From Ignavibacteriota bacterium (GTDB lineage Bacteria > Bacteroidota > Ignavibacteria > UBA10030), in contig JAKEEG010000075.1 in the NCBI GenBank assembly GCA_022616555.1, positions 1-64,000 on the forward strand: a stretch of DNA of 64,000 bases. The letters run 5' to 3'. A model generated the notes under the pieces. It was given only the letters and a program-made list of their open reading frames with translations. It ran no database searches and was not told where the DNA came from. This document shows, in pieces, positions 51,184-61,900 of this stretch (positions are counted from its first letter, which is position 1; each line of letters opens with the position of its first letter). A program made the position numbers and the translations under genes.

Positions 51184-52314
51184 CTATTTTGTAGGACTAT
51201 GGATCGGGGAAGAAGAGTCCTTGAGAAATCCGCCGCCTCGTTTTGTCAATACTGCCTGAATTTCTGCGAGTATGGCGAGAGCGATTTCCTCAGGAGAGTC
51301 AGCGCCAATATCGATGCCGATTGGGGCGTGGAGGCGCGCGAGTTCGCTTTCGGCCGGAGTGTAGCCGCTGTGGTGGAGGTTCTTGAGTAAACGTTCTGTT
51401 CTCATCGAGGGACCGAGCAAACCGACATATCGAGCAGAAGAGGGAAGCAAAACCTTGAGCAGCTCAAGATCGTGGCCAAAATTGTGCGTCATGATAACGG
51501 CTACCGAGTGCCTGTCGATGGTAATTTTCGCGGCAACCTCTTCCGGACGGGCAAGAATAACCGAATCCGCAGACGGAAAGCGTTCCTTTGACGCGAACGC
51601 TGGGCGGTGATCCACAAGAGTAACTTCCCATCCGAGCTCCTTTGCAAAACGAGAAACCGGAATCGCGTCATACCCGCCGCCAAAAATGAAGAGAGGGACA
51701 GGTGGTTGAACGGCTTCGATTAACGCTTCAACGACGCCTTCCGTGAACCGGTATTCTTTCGCACGCGATTTGCCATCGCGTAAAGCAGACTGACAATCTT
51801 CTAGAAGTGCAGCCGAGAGAACAGGGTTTTGGATATTTTCCTGCACACTACCGTTTTCGTTGAGGAGAACGCGAGTCCCGACGTACGCTTTTAACTCACC
51901 CTCGACGCGAAATACGGTTGCTATAGCTCCGGGCGTTCGTGTGTTCAGGCAGGTAGTAAGAAAATCCAAATGAGAATCTTTTTCTTTAAGTGGTTCCAAG
52001 AGCAGATGGATGACGCCGTTGCAGCCTTGGTTAAGTCCCCACGCGGCGTCTTCATCGGTGGTCATATCGTATACTGCTATGATCGGCTCACCCGAGGCGA
52101 AGACTTGCTTACATTTTTCTGCGATGTCGGTTTCAAGACATCCGCCGCTTACCGTGCCGATGGTTGTTCCGGTATCGGTGACGAGCATTCTCGCTCCGGC
52201 TCGGCGGTAGGTTGAGCCCTGCGTCTTCATGATGGTTGCCAGTGCTGCCTGCTTACCGGTGAGCTTTAGTGTTTCGCAAGTGGAAAGGATGTCTTGAAGT
52301 TCCTTCATTGCCAA
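51184..52314 (-). CDS. XdhC/CoxI-family molybdenum hydroxylase maturation protein
   Basis: A 376-residue XdhC/CoxI protein. These proteins sulphurate the molybdenum cofactor and insert it into hydroxylases of the xanthine dehydrogenase type. The N-terminal CoxI domain has 'KTQGSTYRRAGARMLVT' (about residues 30-46) and 'GTVSGGCLETDIAEKC' (about 52-67). The C-terminal Rossmann-like domain has 'LFIFGGGYDAIPVSRFAKEL' (about 209-228) and 'VTLVDHRPAFA'. The full two-domain form is present. It sits upstream of the cytochrome c gene on the same strand. With MocA at 47 kb, it points to a molybdenum hydroxylase elsewhere in the genome. Confidence 0.9.
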   Translation of the reverse strand: MAMKELQDILSTCETLKLTGKQAALATIMKTQGSTYRRAGARMLVTDTGTTIGTVSGGCLETDIAEKCKQVFASGEPIIAVYDMTTDEDAAWGLNQGCNGVIHLLLEPLKEKDSHLDFLTTCLNTRTPGAIATVFRVEGELKAYVGTRVLLNENGSVQENIQNPVLSAALLEDCQSALRDGKSRAKEYRFTEGVVEALIEAVQPPVPLFIFGGGYDAIPVSRFAKELGWEVTLVDHRPAFASKERFPSADSVILARPEEVAAKITIDRHSVAVIMTHNFGHDLELLKVLLPSSARYVGLLGPSMRTERLLKNLHHSGYTPAESELARLHAPIGIDIGADSPEEIALAILAEIQAVLTKRGGGFLKDSSSPIHSPTK

Positions 52315-52476
52315 ATATTAGTCCTATGTCGAAAACCTAAACTAACTTTAAGAGACAAACCCCCTGCGACAGAAAACATCGCGCCAGCCTGCCGGCAGGT
52401 AGGTTCCCCTGATAGGGGGACGGGGAGTAAGTTTTCGCAGTGTAAAGTGGCGTTGATTTCATTTTAGAGCTATGTT

Positions 52477-52920
52477 CTATTTAAACTGTACTCGAGCCGG
52501 GCTTGTCGAACGTAGCACAGATTCCTGTTTGAAACGTTGTTTGTACGACGAGATGATTTCATCGATTGCCTTATTCGTTTCAATGCCATGTGCAGGTAAG
52601 TAGAGTATCAGTATCCAGCTCTTTTCGCGGACAATCGTTCCGTCTTGCATGAGATATTGTCCATGTGCGCTGAGGATAGAAAAGCCGTTGGGAAAGCGCG
52701 GAGTGACAATCTCACCCAGAAATTGTTGCCAGTCGTTGTCGCTCACGGTTCCGCCGTCTGGTATATCGGTCCCGAAAATGATTTCTTCCCGGATCCACAG
52801 GTCGCTTGACGCTGCTGCATCCCCGGTTTCAAACCGCGAAAGGCTGCAGGCGGAAAAGTTCACAGCCGGCGCAATGACGAACACACAGATACTTAGAAAG
52901 AAGCTGGCTTGTTTTCTCAT
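52477..52920 (-). CDS. DUF3574 protein with N-terminal export signal
   Basis: A 147-residue protein, probably exported. The N-terminal hydrophobic segment ('FFLSICVFVIAPAVNFSAC', about residues 7-25) ends near a Cys, so it may be a lipoprotein. The rest matches DUF3574: 'EIIFGTDIPDGGTVSDNDWQ' in pieces (about 48-66), 'VTPRFPNGFSILSAHGQYL' (about 72-90), 'SWILILYLPA'. No function is known for the family. It stands between the XdhC gene and the hybrid kinase, with a repeat-bearing spacer (CTGCCGGCAG and CCCCTGATAGGGGG hairpins) on its downstream side. Confidence 0.82.
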   Translation of the reverse strand: MRKQASFFLSICVFVIAPAVNFSACSLSRFETGDAAASSDLWIREEIIFGTDIPDGGTVSDNDWQQFLGEIVTPRFPNGFSILSAHGQYLMQDGTIVREKSWILILYLPAHGIETNKAIDEIISSYKQRFKQESVLRSTSPARVQFK

Positions 52921-53007
52921 TCCTAAAAGATTGGCAAGAAGAAGAAGAAAAGCAAGGCTTCAGAGAAGGTGCAACAGTGGGGAGAACTCTACTGAACGAG
53001 CATGTCG

Positions 53008-55353
53008 CTAGACCGAGGCGTTATCGTCAATCGCCATTCTGATTGTACGTAAAATTTTCTTTGGAACGTAGGGTTTCTGAACGAAGTCCTTCGCGCCGGC
53101 TTTTACCATTTCAGCTTTTAAGTGAAGGTCGAAATACCCGCTGGCGAGAACGGCACGGATGCTCGGTTTTAAGAGTTTCATCTGCTGGAACGCTTCCCAT
53201 CCGCCGAGCTTGGGCAAGCCCATGTCGGAGAGGACGAGAGCGATCTGTTCTTTGTGCTTTGCGAACGTTTTCACGCCGTCTTCGCCATCAACAGCCGTTA
53301 GAACGGTGTAGCCCTCCGCTTCGAGGAATGTTTTGAGGAGGTCTCGAAGCATTTCTTCGTCTTCGACGATGAGGATTGTCTCCGTTCCCCCGATATTGTG
53401 AGACCCTTCTTCAGTGACAACGACCGGGATTTCCTTCTGTTGCACACGTGCGGGAAGGTGAATATGGAAGGTTGTCCCGACGCCCTGCTCGCTTTCCACG
53501 TCGATAAAACCTCTGTGCGAGTTCACGATACCGTAAACGACCGAGAGGCCAAGCCCCGTCCCTTTATTGCGCTCTTTCGTTGTGAAGAACGGCTCGAAGA
53601 TTCGCTCACGCGTTGCCCGGCTCATGCCGGAGCCGGTGTCGCTGATCGAGAGATGGATATAGTGCTCTTCTTTTGCTTCCGTAACTGTGGTGCGCAGCTC
53701 CTCGCCGGTCAGCAAGTGGGCTTTGATGGTAATAGTGCCGCCGTTCGGCATTGCGTCGCGCGCATTCAGGAGCAGATTAAGAAACAACTGATGCATTTGA
53801 TTCGGGTCGGCATTGATGCTGGGCAAGCCGACGGCAAGCTCAGTCAGGATGCGGACGGTTCGTGGGAATGTCTCCCGGCACATCGTCACCAACTCTTCGA
53901 CGACCGGCTCGATTTGGACGGTCTCGACCTGAATATCCGCCTGCCGGGCGAACGTCAGCAACTGGCGGACAAGCCCTGCGCCGCGTTCGCTCGCGCTGAT
54001 AATCGAGCTAAGTATGTGCGAAAGCTCGGGGGATTTTTTCTCCGTGCTGTTGGCATGATGCGCAAAACCGAGAATGATACCGAGAATGTTGTTGAAGTCG
54101 TGGGCTATTCCACCGGCGAGCACGCCAATGCTTTCCATTTTCTGTGCCTGGAGAAGCTGCTGTTCTAGCAGTTTTCGTTTTGTATCGTCGAACAGGTAGC
54201 CACGGAATGCTGTCAGCTCACCCCGTTCATTAAACGACCCCACGATGTTATGTACAACGTGCACAAGCTCGCGGTCGCGCGTAACCATCACGTCTTCGCG
54301 ATACTCAAGCTTTTTCTCTTTCCGCAGCTCGTCCAGCAAGGAAATGAACGACGATGGCTCCAGGAAGAATGTCTCCAGCTTATTGTCCAGTGCGTCGTGA
54401 GCAGAGGCGAAGCCGAACATTCGCGCAAATGCCGCATTGCAATCCAACAAGATACCCTCCGGTGTTGCGATGAAATCTCCCGTGAGGTCGTCTTCGAAGA
54501 ATTTGCGGTACCGTTCTTCACTTTTTCGCAGAGCGCCTTCGGAGCGTATGCGTTCATTAATTTCGAGTTGAAGCGCGCGCGTGCGGTCTTGCACGCGGTG
54601 TTCCAAGCTGCGGTTGACATCTTCAAGCTCATTGTAAGCAGCCTGTAAGCGGTCGACCATCATGTTGAACGATTTCGCGAGATTGCCGACCTCATCATGC
54701 GCAAGTACCGGCGCGCGATGGTCGAGGTTGCCACCTGCAATTGATTCAACCGTACGCACCATTTCGGCTAGAGGCTTTGCTACCGCGCGGTTAATCATCA
54801 CGACAGCAATAAGACCGACGAGAAGAATTAAGATGCTGGTCGCTGCGAACGCTTGCTGAGTCGCGAAGATTTCATCCTGTACATCTTTTAAGGAAAGCCC
54901 GAGCGTGAGCTGTCCGATTTCTACGTCACGATCCCTAATAGGCGTTGAAAAGCAAAAAATTGCACCGTCGTTAATAATGTGACTTCCGGGTAAAGTGGAA
55001 TTCGGATGCAGGGTATCCATGGCTTGGACATTGTGCCCATCGAGCATTTTTCCTGATGCGTTATAGACGGCGAGAAACACCACGTCTTTCTCCTGTTGCA
55101 CACTGAGGAGCGACTCGTGAATGCCCACACTGTCTTCGAACACGAGGGCGGGGCTGAGAGTGTACGCAGCGATGTTGGCGATGGTGCGGACTTTACTCTC
55201 GAACGCTTCGAGCTTTTGCTCTTCCCACCGGGGCGCCAGATAGAAATACACAAATGCAGCAATAAGCGCAATCAGCAGCGAGAAAGGTACAGCAATCTTC
55301 GTGCCGATCCGGGACGAACGGAGGCGGAACCCTATTTTTTGTGATGTGGTCAT
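53008..55353 (-). CDS. Membrane hybrid sensor histidine kinase/response regulator
   Basis: A 781-residue hybrid kinase. Helix 1 is at ~19-41, an extracytoplasmic sensor lies at ~42-165, helix 2 at ~168-190, then a HAMP domain and coiled coil (to ~265), a PAS domain (~275-400), the HisKA site in '[20 protein letters not shown]' (about 408-427), the HATPase domain with '[16 protein letters not shown]' and '[12 protein letters not shown]', and a C-terminal receiver (about 660-775) with the phospho-acceptor Asp in '[13 protein letters not shown]'. It is the third gene of a unit with a TonB receptor and a YfiR-like protein. I infer it reads a state relayed by the YfiR-like protein. Confidence 0.93.
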   Translation of the reverse strand: MTTSQKIGFRLRSSRIGTKIAVPFSLLIALIAAFVYFYLAPRWEEQKLEAFESKVRTIANIAAYTLSPALVFEDSVGIHESLLSVQQEKDVVFLAVYNASGKMLDGHNVQAMDTLHPNSTLPGSHIINDGAIFCFSTPIRDRDVEIGQLTLGLSLKDVQDEIFATQQAFAATSILILLVGLIAVVMINRAVAKPLAEMVRTVESIAGGNLDHRAPVLAHDEVGNLAKSFNMMVDRLQAAYNELEDVNRSLEHRVQDRTRALQLEINERIRSEGALRKSEERYRKFFEDDLTGDFIATPEGILLDCNAAFARMFGFASAHDALDNKLETFFLEPSSFISLLDELRKEKKLEYREDVMVTRDRELVHVVHNIVGSFNERGELTAFRGYLFDDTKRKLLEQQLLQAQKMESIGVLAGGIAHDFNNILGIILGFAHHANSTEKKSPELSHILSSIISASERGAGLVRQLLTFARQADIQVETVQIEPVVEELVTMCRETFPRTVRILTELAVGLPSINADPNQMHQLFLNLLLNARDAMPNGGTITIKAHLLTGEELRTTVTEAKEEHYIHLSISDTGSGMSRATRERIFEPFFTTKERNKGTGLGLSVVYGIVNSHRGFIDVESEQGVGTTFHIHLPARVQQKEIPVVVTEEGSHNIGGTETILIVEDEEMLRDLLKTFLEAEGYTVLTAVDGEDGVKTFAKHKEQIALVLSDMGLPKLGGWEAFQQMKLLKPSIRAVLASGYFDLHLKAEMVKAGAKDFVQKPYVPKKILRTIRMAIDDNASV

Positions 55354-55367
55354 CAGTTTTTAAAGAC

Positions 55368-55961
55368 TTACGGCTGAATAACCTTTGCTAATTTCAACAG
55401 TTGAGAAGAGAAATCCGCTCCCTCTAATTTTGCTGCTGTGAGGTTGATCAAGATCTCGGGGCGTTCTCCTCTCATACTGACTCCAACCGCTACGCCTGCA
55501 TCGACGTACTCAGGAACGCCGGTAAGACTCCGTATCCGCTTCGCACGGGTCTGGGCAACAATTGAAGAAATATCGATAGCACGGAGCGGAGTGATATAAA
55601 GGACATCAACGCCTTCGAGCATTGCTTTCGTTTCTTCATTTGGACCGCCCGAAATGTCGATGGCGACGACTCGCGTGCTTTTCCCCTTGATGCTGAATGC
55701 GTTTGGCTCGAGAAACAAGTTGATCACGTTCTCTTGAGCATTAAAAGAGGGCCGGAATGTTCGCTGGTAGAGAATCCCTACGACGATTTCTTCGCCTGCT
55801 CGGTTTTCAAATGAACGGTCAAAAGAGAGTATCCTCCCAAAGAGGGAAACTTGAATGTTCACCGGAACTGGCATCTCCTGCGCGTGCACCGAGAAAAGCA
55901 TGCAACTGAGCAAGACAGAGGAGCGCGCTAATCCCTTTAGTATGGAGCGTAACATTCTCAT
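55368..55961 (-). CDS. YfiR-like (DUF4154) periplasmic protein
   Basis: A 197-residue exported protein of the YfiR/DUF4154 family. A signal peptide is present ('VLLSCMLFSVHAQ', about residues 17-29). The mature domain has the family pattern 'ILSFDRSFENRAGEEIVVGI' in two pieces, then 'DVLYITPLRAIDISSIV' and the closing 'INLTAAKLEGADFSSQLLKLAKVI'. In Pseudomonas, YfiR is a periplasmic inhibitor of the YfiN cyclase; relatives are found next to sensor kinases or GGDEF proteins. ATG at 55961 is preferred to TTG at 55967. It lies between the TonB receptor and kinase genes, 29 bases from one and 14 from the other. Confidence 0.88.
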   Translation of the reverse strand: MRMLRSILKGLARSSVLLSCMLFSVHAQEMPVPVNIQVSLFGRILSFDRSFENRAGEEIVVGILYQRTFRPSFNAQENVINLFLEPNAFSIKGKSTRVVAIDISGGPNEETKAMLEGVDVLYITPLRAIDISSIVAQTRAKRIRSLTGVPEYVDAGVAVGVSMRGERPEILINLTAAKLEGADFSSQLLKLAKVIQP

Positions 55962-55990
55962 TGGCAACTGGATAGAATGAACCAGCAGCG

Positions 55991-57946
55991 TTAAAGCTGC
56001 AGCTCCGCCTTGAAGAAAATCGTTCTCCCAGGTTGCGGAATTCCATTTTGAATGTGCTCCAATCCCCCCGGAAGTTGATACTTACTATCAAACAAATTTC
56101 TCACCGTTGCCGAGCATTTGAGCTTTCCAAAAAGCAAAGGCGAACGGACGCTGAGGTTCGTCAACACATAAGAATCAGTCTGAGTATCGTAAACAGTCTT
56201 GCGCGGGCTTTCGTAGAACAGCTCGAGCGAGGTTTCAATATCCTGCACTAAAGGGAACGTGACCCCTGCTTTCACCATGTGTTGTGGTGAATTTGTCAAC
56301 GTGACCCAGTTGGGGTCCGTTTCAGCCTTTTGTGTTGCATAGCTGATGGAGCCGCGTAGCTCGCTCGGAAGCCGGAAATTGAGCTCAAGCTCAAGGCCGC
56401 GAGCTCTCACCGCGTTGACGTTTTTGAACTGTATGAGCGAATCAATCTCATCAACTTGTTGGTCGATCAGATTGTTCATGCGATAATCATAGAGTGAGAC
56501 AATACTGAAGAACTGGTCGCTCAGCCGTTGTTCCCACACAAGCTCTGCAGTCCGTATAGTTTCGGGTTTGAGTCCGGAGCTTTGTTTGAAGCCGTCGAGC
56601 GGATTTGTATAATATACTTCAAAGATGTTCGGTGTACGAAAAGCTCTTCCGTAGAGAAGTTTAATTGTGCTGCCCTTCGCCGGATTGTAAATCACCGCAC
56701 CTCGCGGATTCGTAGTGCCTTCGAATGTTGAATAGGAATCGTACCGTATTCCTGCGGTGAGAGAAAGGTATTCCGTCGGTTGATATTCGTCCTGGATATA
56801 CAACGAAAAGTTAGAATAGGGATAATTTCCATCGAAGATATACTCGCCTGCGTACCACATTTGGTAATCCGCGCGCAAATGACGCTGGTACTCAAAACCG
56901 GCAATCATCCTATTGTTAGACGACGGGTCAAACTGATAACGCATCTCCGTGCCGACCCACGTTCCCACGGTTCCGTCGGTGAGCGGCGTATCGTACGGGT
57001 AGGTTCCCTCGTATCCATAGCGGTCATAGTACCCGCGTATCGTAAGCTCTTGTGTATTGCTGAAACTGTGATTCCATAGCAATTCCACCAGTTGAAGTTT
57101 ATCCAGCGTGTAGAAGCCCGGGTTGTTGAAGGCAGTTCCCCATCCTGCCGAGGGAACGCCTTTTTTGCGCTGCGTGGTCTTTGCTTGGAGCGTAAAATCC
57201 CCGTAGGACATTCTTGTGAACAAGCCCCAGTACCGTTCCCAATCAAGATTCCCGGCAATACCGTTATTTGTTGAATCAGTGTCATACTCTGAAAAGTACA
57301 GGTCATCACCCTTATAGTCCGAGATGCTCATTCCAAGGAATACATCGAGCTCACTATCGTATTCTTTTCCCCAGATGAGTGACCCCTCGTAGAGACCAAA
57401 ACTGCCGGCAGATACTGAAGAGCGGAAGCCATCGAGTGCCAAGCCCTTTTTGGTAATAACGTTGACTACTGCAAACATCGCGCTTGTTCCGTACAATGCG
57501 GAGCCGGGGCCTCGCACGATTTCAATACGGTCGACCATATCTAACGATAACCCGAAGTCCGCTCCAAATGCGGAAGAGCCGTACACGTTTTCATTCGTTG
57601 TGTGGCCGTTGAGAAGCAACAGTACGCGGTTGTTATAGTCAGTCGGCCTGCTAAACCCGCGTACGCCGACGTACGTATAATTGTGGTCGTTTGAGATATA
57701 GAACCCACGCACGCTCCTGAGCACATCTTCCAGAGTACGATATCCAAACCGTTCAATCTGGCTAGAAGTAATAATACTCACCGAAGCCGGCGCCTCCTCA
57801 ATCGTCTGCCAGTATTTTGCTGCCGTGGTAATGGGGATCTGTAACAGCGAATCGAGAGAGGCATCGACTGCATCCTGAGCGAAGAGAACGTTAGGGAGAA
57901 GGAGCGCCGCGATTAGGCCCCAACAAAATACACGACATCGGATCAT
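55991..57946 (-). CDS. TonB-dependent outer-membrane receptor
   Basis: A 651-residue TonB-dependent receptor. After a signal peptide ('LLPNVLFAQ', about residues 15-24) comes the plug ('SVSIITSSQIERFGYRTLEDVL', about 53-75 in parts, and 'VGVRGFSRPTDYNNRVLLLLNGH'), then a 22-strand type barrel ending in an aromatic-alternating strand ('IFFKAELQL'). No SusC-like carboxypeptidase domain is attached. The ligand is unknown; the short unit with the YfiR-like protein and hybrid kinase suggests that it serves signalling as well as uptake. GAAAGG precedes the ATG. Its promoter should be in the ~220-base upstream spacer. Confidence 0.93.
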   Translation of the reverse strand: MIRCRVFCWGLIAALLLPNVLFAQDAVDASLDSLLQIPITTAAKYWQTIEEAPASVSIITSSQIERFGYRTLEDVLRSVRGFYISNDHNYTYVGVRGFSRPTDYNNRVLLLLNGHTTNENVYGSSAFGADFGLSLDMVDRIEIVRGPGSALYGTSAMFAVVNVITKKGLALDGFRSSVSAGSFGLYEGSLIWGKEYDSELDVFLGMSISDYKGDDLYFSEYDTDSTNNGIAGNLDWERYWGLFTRMSYGDFTLQAKTTQRKKGVPSAGWGTAFNNPGFYTLDKLQLVELLWNHSFSNTQELTIRGYYDRYGYEGTYPYDTPLTDGTVGTWVGTEMRYQFDPSSNNRMIAGFEYQRHLRADYQMWYAGEYIFDGNYPYSNFSLYIQDEYQPTEYLSLTAGIRYDSYSTFEGTTNPRGAVIYNPAKGSTIKLLYGRAFRTPNIFEVYYTNPLDGFKQSSGLKPETIRTAELVWEQRLSDQFFSIVSLYDYRMNNLIDQQVDEIDSLIQFKNVNAVRARGLELELNFRLPSELRGSISYATQKAETDPNWVTLTNSPQHMVKAGVTFPLVQDIETSLELFYESPRKTVYDTQTDSYVLTNLSVRSPLLFGKLKCSATVRNLFDSKYQLPGGLEHIQNGIPQPGRTIFFKAELQL

Positions 57947-58169
57947 TGTATCACACCTTTCGGTTATATATGGAAGTCTCTGCCAGGCACCCCCCGCAAA
58001 AACCAGACCGCAATTCTAGGTCAGAGTCCCGAAATCGTGCTCAATTATGCGAAAATAGCTAGCAAAAATAAACCATTTAATGATACATTTTTAAACGCTG
58101 TATTGGGATTGTCTCTTTGAAGAAATGTAATAGTAAAGTCTTACTTTGAGAATGGCATTTCGCAAGTTC

Positions 58170-58763
58170 TTACGGTTTGCTCGGATTTTTAGTAGTTGTC
58201 AGTACGGTGAGAGACGACTCGTACTGGACACGAATCATTTCTTTCAGCCTCAGGTCGAGTTTGTTCCAGCTTCGCTCCAATTTCTTTCGTACCCACAATG
58301 CTCCGTCGTCAATGTTCATCCGGTGCTGGACGAACGCAAGATGTAAGAGGGAAGGAACGTTTTCGATATGACTGAGTGCGTCCGCGTTTGCGAGACATTC
58401 CGCTTCAGCGCTTCGCCGTTCTCTCGCGACGCTTGCGCGATGAGATTCGATACAGTGTTTGACGGCGTCTATGATATCCTGCGCGTATCCTAGCTGTTGC
58501 AAGATGCGCTCGGCTTCCTTCGGCCCGTGGATGTGGTGTTCATCGTACAGAGATTTGTCTTTCACGCCGGCATAGTCATGCAGCAACGCGGCAATCACCA
58601 CAATTTCCTGATTCGCCCCGAAGAGCGGGGCAAGTTTTTTTCCGTTCTCCACCACTCGCGTAATATGGTGAGTCCAGATACCATAGCCGAAGATATTGGA
58701 TTCTTTCGCACAGGCTTCCTGCACGATACGTTCCAATTCGTGAATTGCTTGAGCGCCCGTCAA
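58170..58763 (-). CDS. HD-domain phosphohydrolase-like protein
   Basis: A 197-residue HD-domain protein. The metal-binding pair is 'ALLHDYAG' (about residues 63-70), with the first His in 'GIWTHHITRVV' (about 28-38) and others at 'DEHHIHGPKEA' (about 78-88) and 'HCIESHRAS' (about 107-115), which fits the HDc fold used for nucleotide or phosphate hydrolysis. The substrate is unknown. I take the TTG at 58763 as start because AAGGAG lies seven bases upstream; the track's start at 58826 adds 21 unusual residues. It is divergent from the secreted metalloprotease gene. Confidence 0.85.
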   Translation of the reverse strand: MTGAQAIHELERIVQEACAKESNIFGYGIWTHHITRVVENGKKLAPLFGANQEIVVIAALLHDYAGVKDKSLYDEHHIHGPKEAERILQQLGYAQDIIDAVKHCIESHRASVARERRSAEAECLANADALSHIENVPSLLHLAFVQHRMNIDDGALWVRKKLERSWNKLDLRLKEMIRVQYESSLTVLTTTKNPSKP

Positions 58764-58916
58764 GAGTTTTCTCCTTCCAGAATGAAACAACGAATATATC
58801 CTACCAAGAAGACGAGAAAAAGGCAAGACAAATAGAGTTAATATGGAACCACTTCATTCTTGCAATTCAGCACCAAAAGGGGTATACTTTTGCTTCACAA
58901 AACGTGGAGCAAGCCC

Positions 58917-61900
58917 ATGATGAAAGCCGTATTACGTTCGCGTGTTGTTGCTGTCCTTTTGCTCTTGTCTTCAACCGCAGTTGTTGCCCAAGAATTACAT
59001 GTACGGTTTTCTTCGCTTCCCTCGTCGAGTTCTCAGCTAGCTCCGGGAGAAGTACAAACAAAACTTCAAACCGGGACTCAATTCCTCGCTCTCAACGATG
59101 AAGCAATTGCGGCTGTGCTACGGGAGCAACCCCGGCGCGTCATGCTGGAATTTCCAGCTGAAGTTTCTCTCCCCTCAACAATTGCGTTAGAACCGTTCCA
59201 AATCTTTACCCCTAACGCTAAAACAGTGGTGCGTGGCGCGCAAGGCGAGCGTGAAGTCCCGTTCCAGAGCCAATGGGTTTCGTACGCGGGGAAAATTCCG
59301 GGCAACGACAGGGCGATTGTCGTGGTGAATTTCTCACGTTCCGGTGTCAGCGCATTCTTTGATATTGGCGGAAGGAGATATATGTTGGAGTCCGAATCTG
59401 TCGCCAACGGAGCGCGTACGCATAGGTTTTTTGAAGCCGACCCGGTGCTCTTTCAGGGAAGATTGAATTGTGGTGTACAAAGTCCGGGAGACCCGGCGAT
59501 TGATGCGAGAGTGCGAGAGATCAGGGCGCGACAATTAGGCAAAGCAGAAGCCGCAGTTCAAATGAAACGTGCGGAGGCATCTCCGGCTTCTTCCGCAACG
59601 CTGTTGAGTCCGGATATGTATCTTGGTGCTGTCTCTACAGATACGATAGAAGTCCATGTTGCGCTCGAGGGGGACAACGACTTGTTCCTTACGAAAGGCG
59701 AAAACGAAGACTCAGCCATGGCCACCATGCTGGAGACTGCAGCGTACTCCTCAGCAATTTATCTGCGCGACGCTGGAGTGAAAATTATGGTGCCGTTTGT
59801 GAGAGTGTGGGAGACTTCTGATCCGTATCCACAAGATATATTTCTTGCTCTGAGCCAGTTCACGTCATACTGGAATGCAAACGAAGATAGTGTTGAGAGA
59901 ACGATTGCGCATTTATTTGTCAGCTCTGCACAGTGGTCGAGCGTCGGCGGTGTTGCAGGTATTGCGCATCTTAATACGCTCTGTAACAAGCTTGAAGGAT
60001 ATGGCGTAACCGACGTAAAAGACAGCGCGTCGGTTGACCACCTGATTACTTTCGCGCACGAAGTTGGACATAACTTCGGCGCACATCATACGCACAGTTG
60101 TTTATGGCCCGGCGGACCGTTCGAGATTTGCTCTGATGTAGAAGGTTCGTGCTATGATGGCCCGGTGAACGGTACAGAGGGGTCGATCATGAGCTATTGC
60201 TCGCAACGCGTTGCGGAGTTCGGCCCAATCGTCAGCGCGCTGCTCAGGCGCAACGCCGAAGTTGCGTGGTGCGCGCCTTCGACCGTGCAATCGCCTGTCG
60301 CAGCAGCGGATTCTACATTTCTCCAGTCGCTCTATACAGGTACCGACGGAGCTACTTGGACGCATAATACGAATTGGACCGGTGCAGTTGCCGGCCGCTA
60401 CGGCGTTGCAGTGCGCGCTGGGCGAGTCGTTGCCATCGACTTAGCGGCGAACAGTTTGGACGGCGCGTTACCAAGCGGATTGGAGAATTTAACAGAGTTA
60501 CGCCACCTGAATCTCTCAGGACGAAATCATTATCGTATCACGGAAGTCGACCCGCCGAATCCGGAAACCGACCAATCCAACATGAACCACTTGACCGGTC
60601 AATTGCCATCAGGTATCGACGCGTTGAACAAACTTGAGTATCTCAACCTTAGTAATAACCAGTTTAACGGGTCGGTTCCGTCGGGAATCGGCAATCTTAC
60701 GGAATTGCGCTGGCTGGATTTATCGGAGAACCAATTCAGCGGAACTATTCCAACTTCACTTGGCGACTTAGACAGTCTTGAACTGCTCGATTTGTCGCGC
60801 AATCCATTGACCGGGGGCATTCCTACCGAACTTGGTTCGTTGACAAATCTGCGGTTTTTAGTTTTAACTGATATGGGCGGGTTGGGTGGAAGTCTTCCCG
60901 CTTCACTCGGCTCGTTGACGAAGCTGAGAGTTCTCTTGGCTTACAAAGCAGGTCTGACGGGTTCTATTCCGGTGGAGTTGGGCAACCTCACGCAACTGAC
61001 CAATATCGACCTTAGCACGAACCAACTTACAGGCTCAATTCCTACAGAACTGGGGAACCTCGCCGCGTTGCAAAATTTATCGCTGTTGGAAAATCAACTC
61101 ACCGGAAGCATTCCCGCTTCGCTTGGACAATTGGATAAACTTGTTGGACTGGTGTTAAGCAGTAATATGCTGAGTGGCGCTATACCGGAAGAAATCGGGA
61201 ACATGAATGTTTGGAAACTCATGTTGGGGAAAAATCAGCTTACCGGAGAGATCCCGGCGTCATTCGCGAATCTTACACAGGTGGTGGAGTTAGATCTCAG
61301 CGAAAATAATTTAACGGGTACGTTGTTGGAGACATTCAAAGATATCGGCAGTGAATTCTATCCTGGACTGCCTGGGTTCCTCGAATTCACCGTTCACGAT
61401 AATCATCTTACGGGACCATTCCCGGATTGGCTTGGAACTGAATCGCACTTTAACGCGCTGAGCACGTTGAAGCTGGGCGGAAATGACTTCACCGTGACGA
61501 CAGTGCCCGAATGGATTGCCTCCAAACAATTCCTCGGGCGGTTGTGGTTGCACGACCTTGGATTTACAGGCGAGCTACCGTCTGAAATCGGCCTTCTCGC
61601 GTTTTTGTTTGAACTGAATCTTGCCGGGAATAATTTCGAGAGCATGTCGAATCTGAATAACGTATCCTTGAAGCAGCTCGGTGCGTTTACGGCAATCGAG
61701 GCTAACAAGCTCACATTTGAGGATATCGTCCCGGTGCTGGAGTTCGAATTACAGAGCTTGACGTATATCCCCCAACAACCGTTGGGTGAACCCGTAAATC
61801 TCGATGTTGAACCGGGTGGACAAGTAGTCATGACTGTCCAAGCAGGCGGGGAGGGGAATACGTATCAATGGTTCAAGGACGGCCAGGAGATTAACGGAGC

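Noticed and set aside
57947-58169. Riboswitch (cobalamin or c-di-GMP type) before the TonB receptor
   Set aside because: I looked for the typical conserved boxes in the upstream spacer and did not find them.
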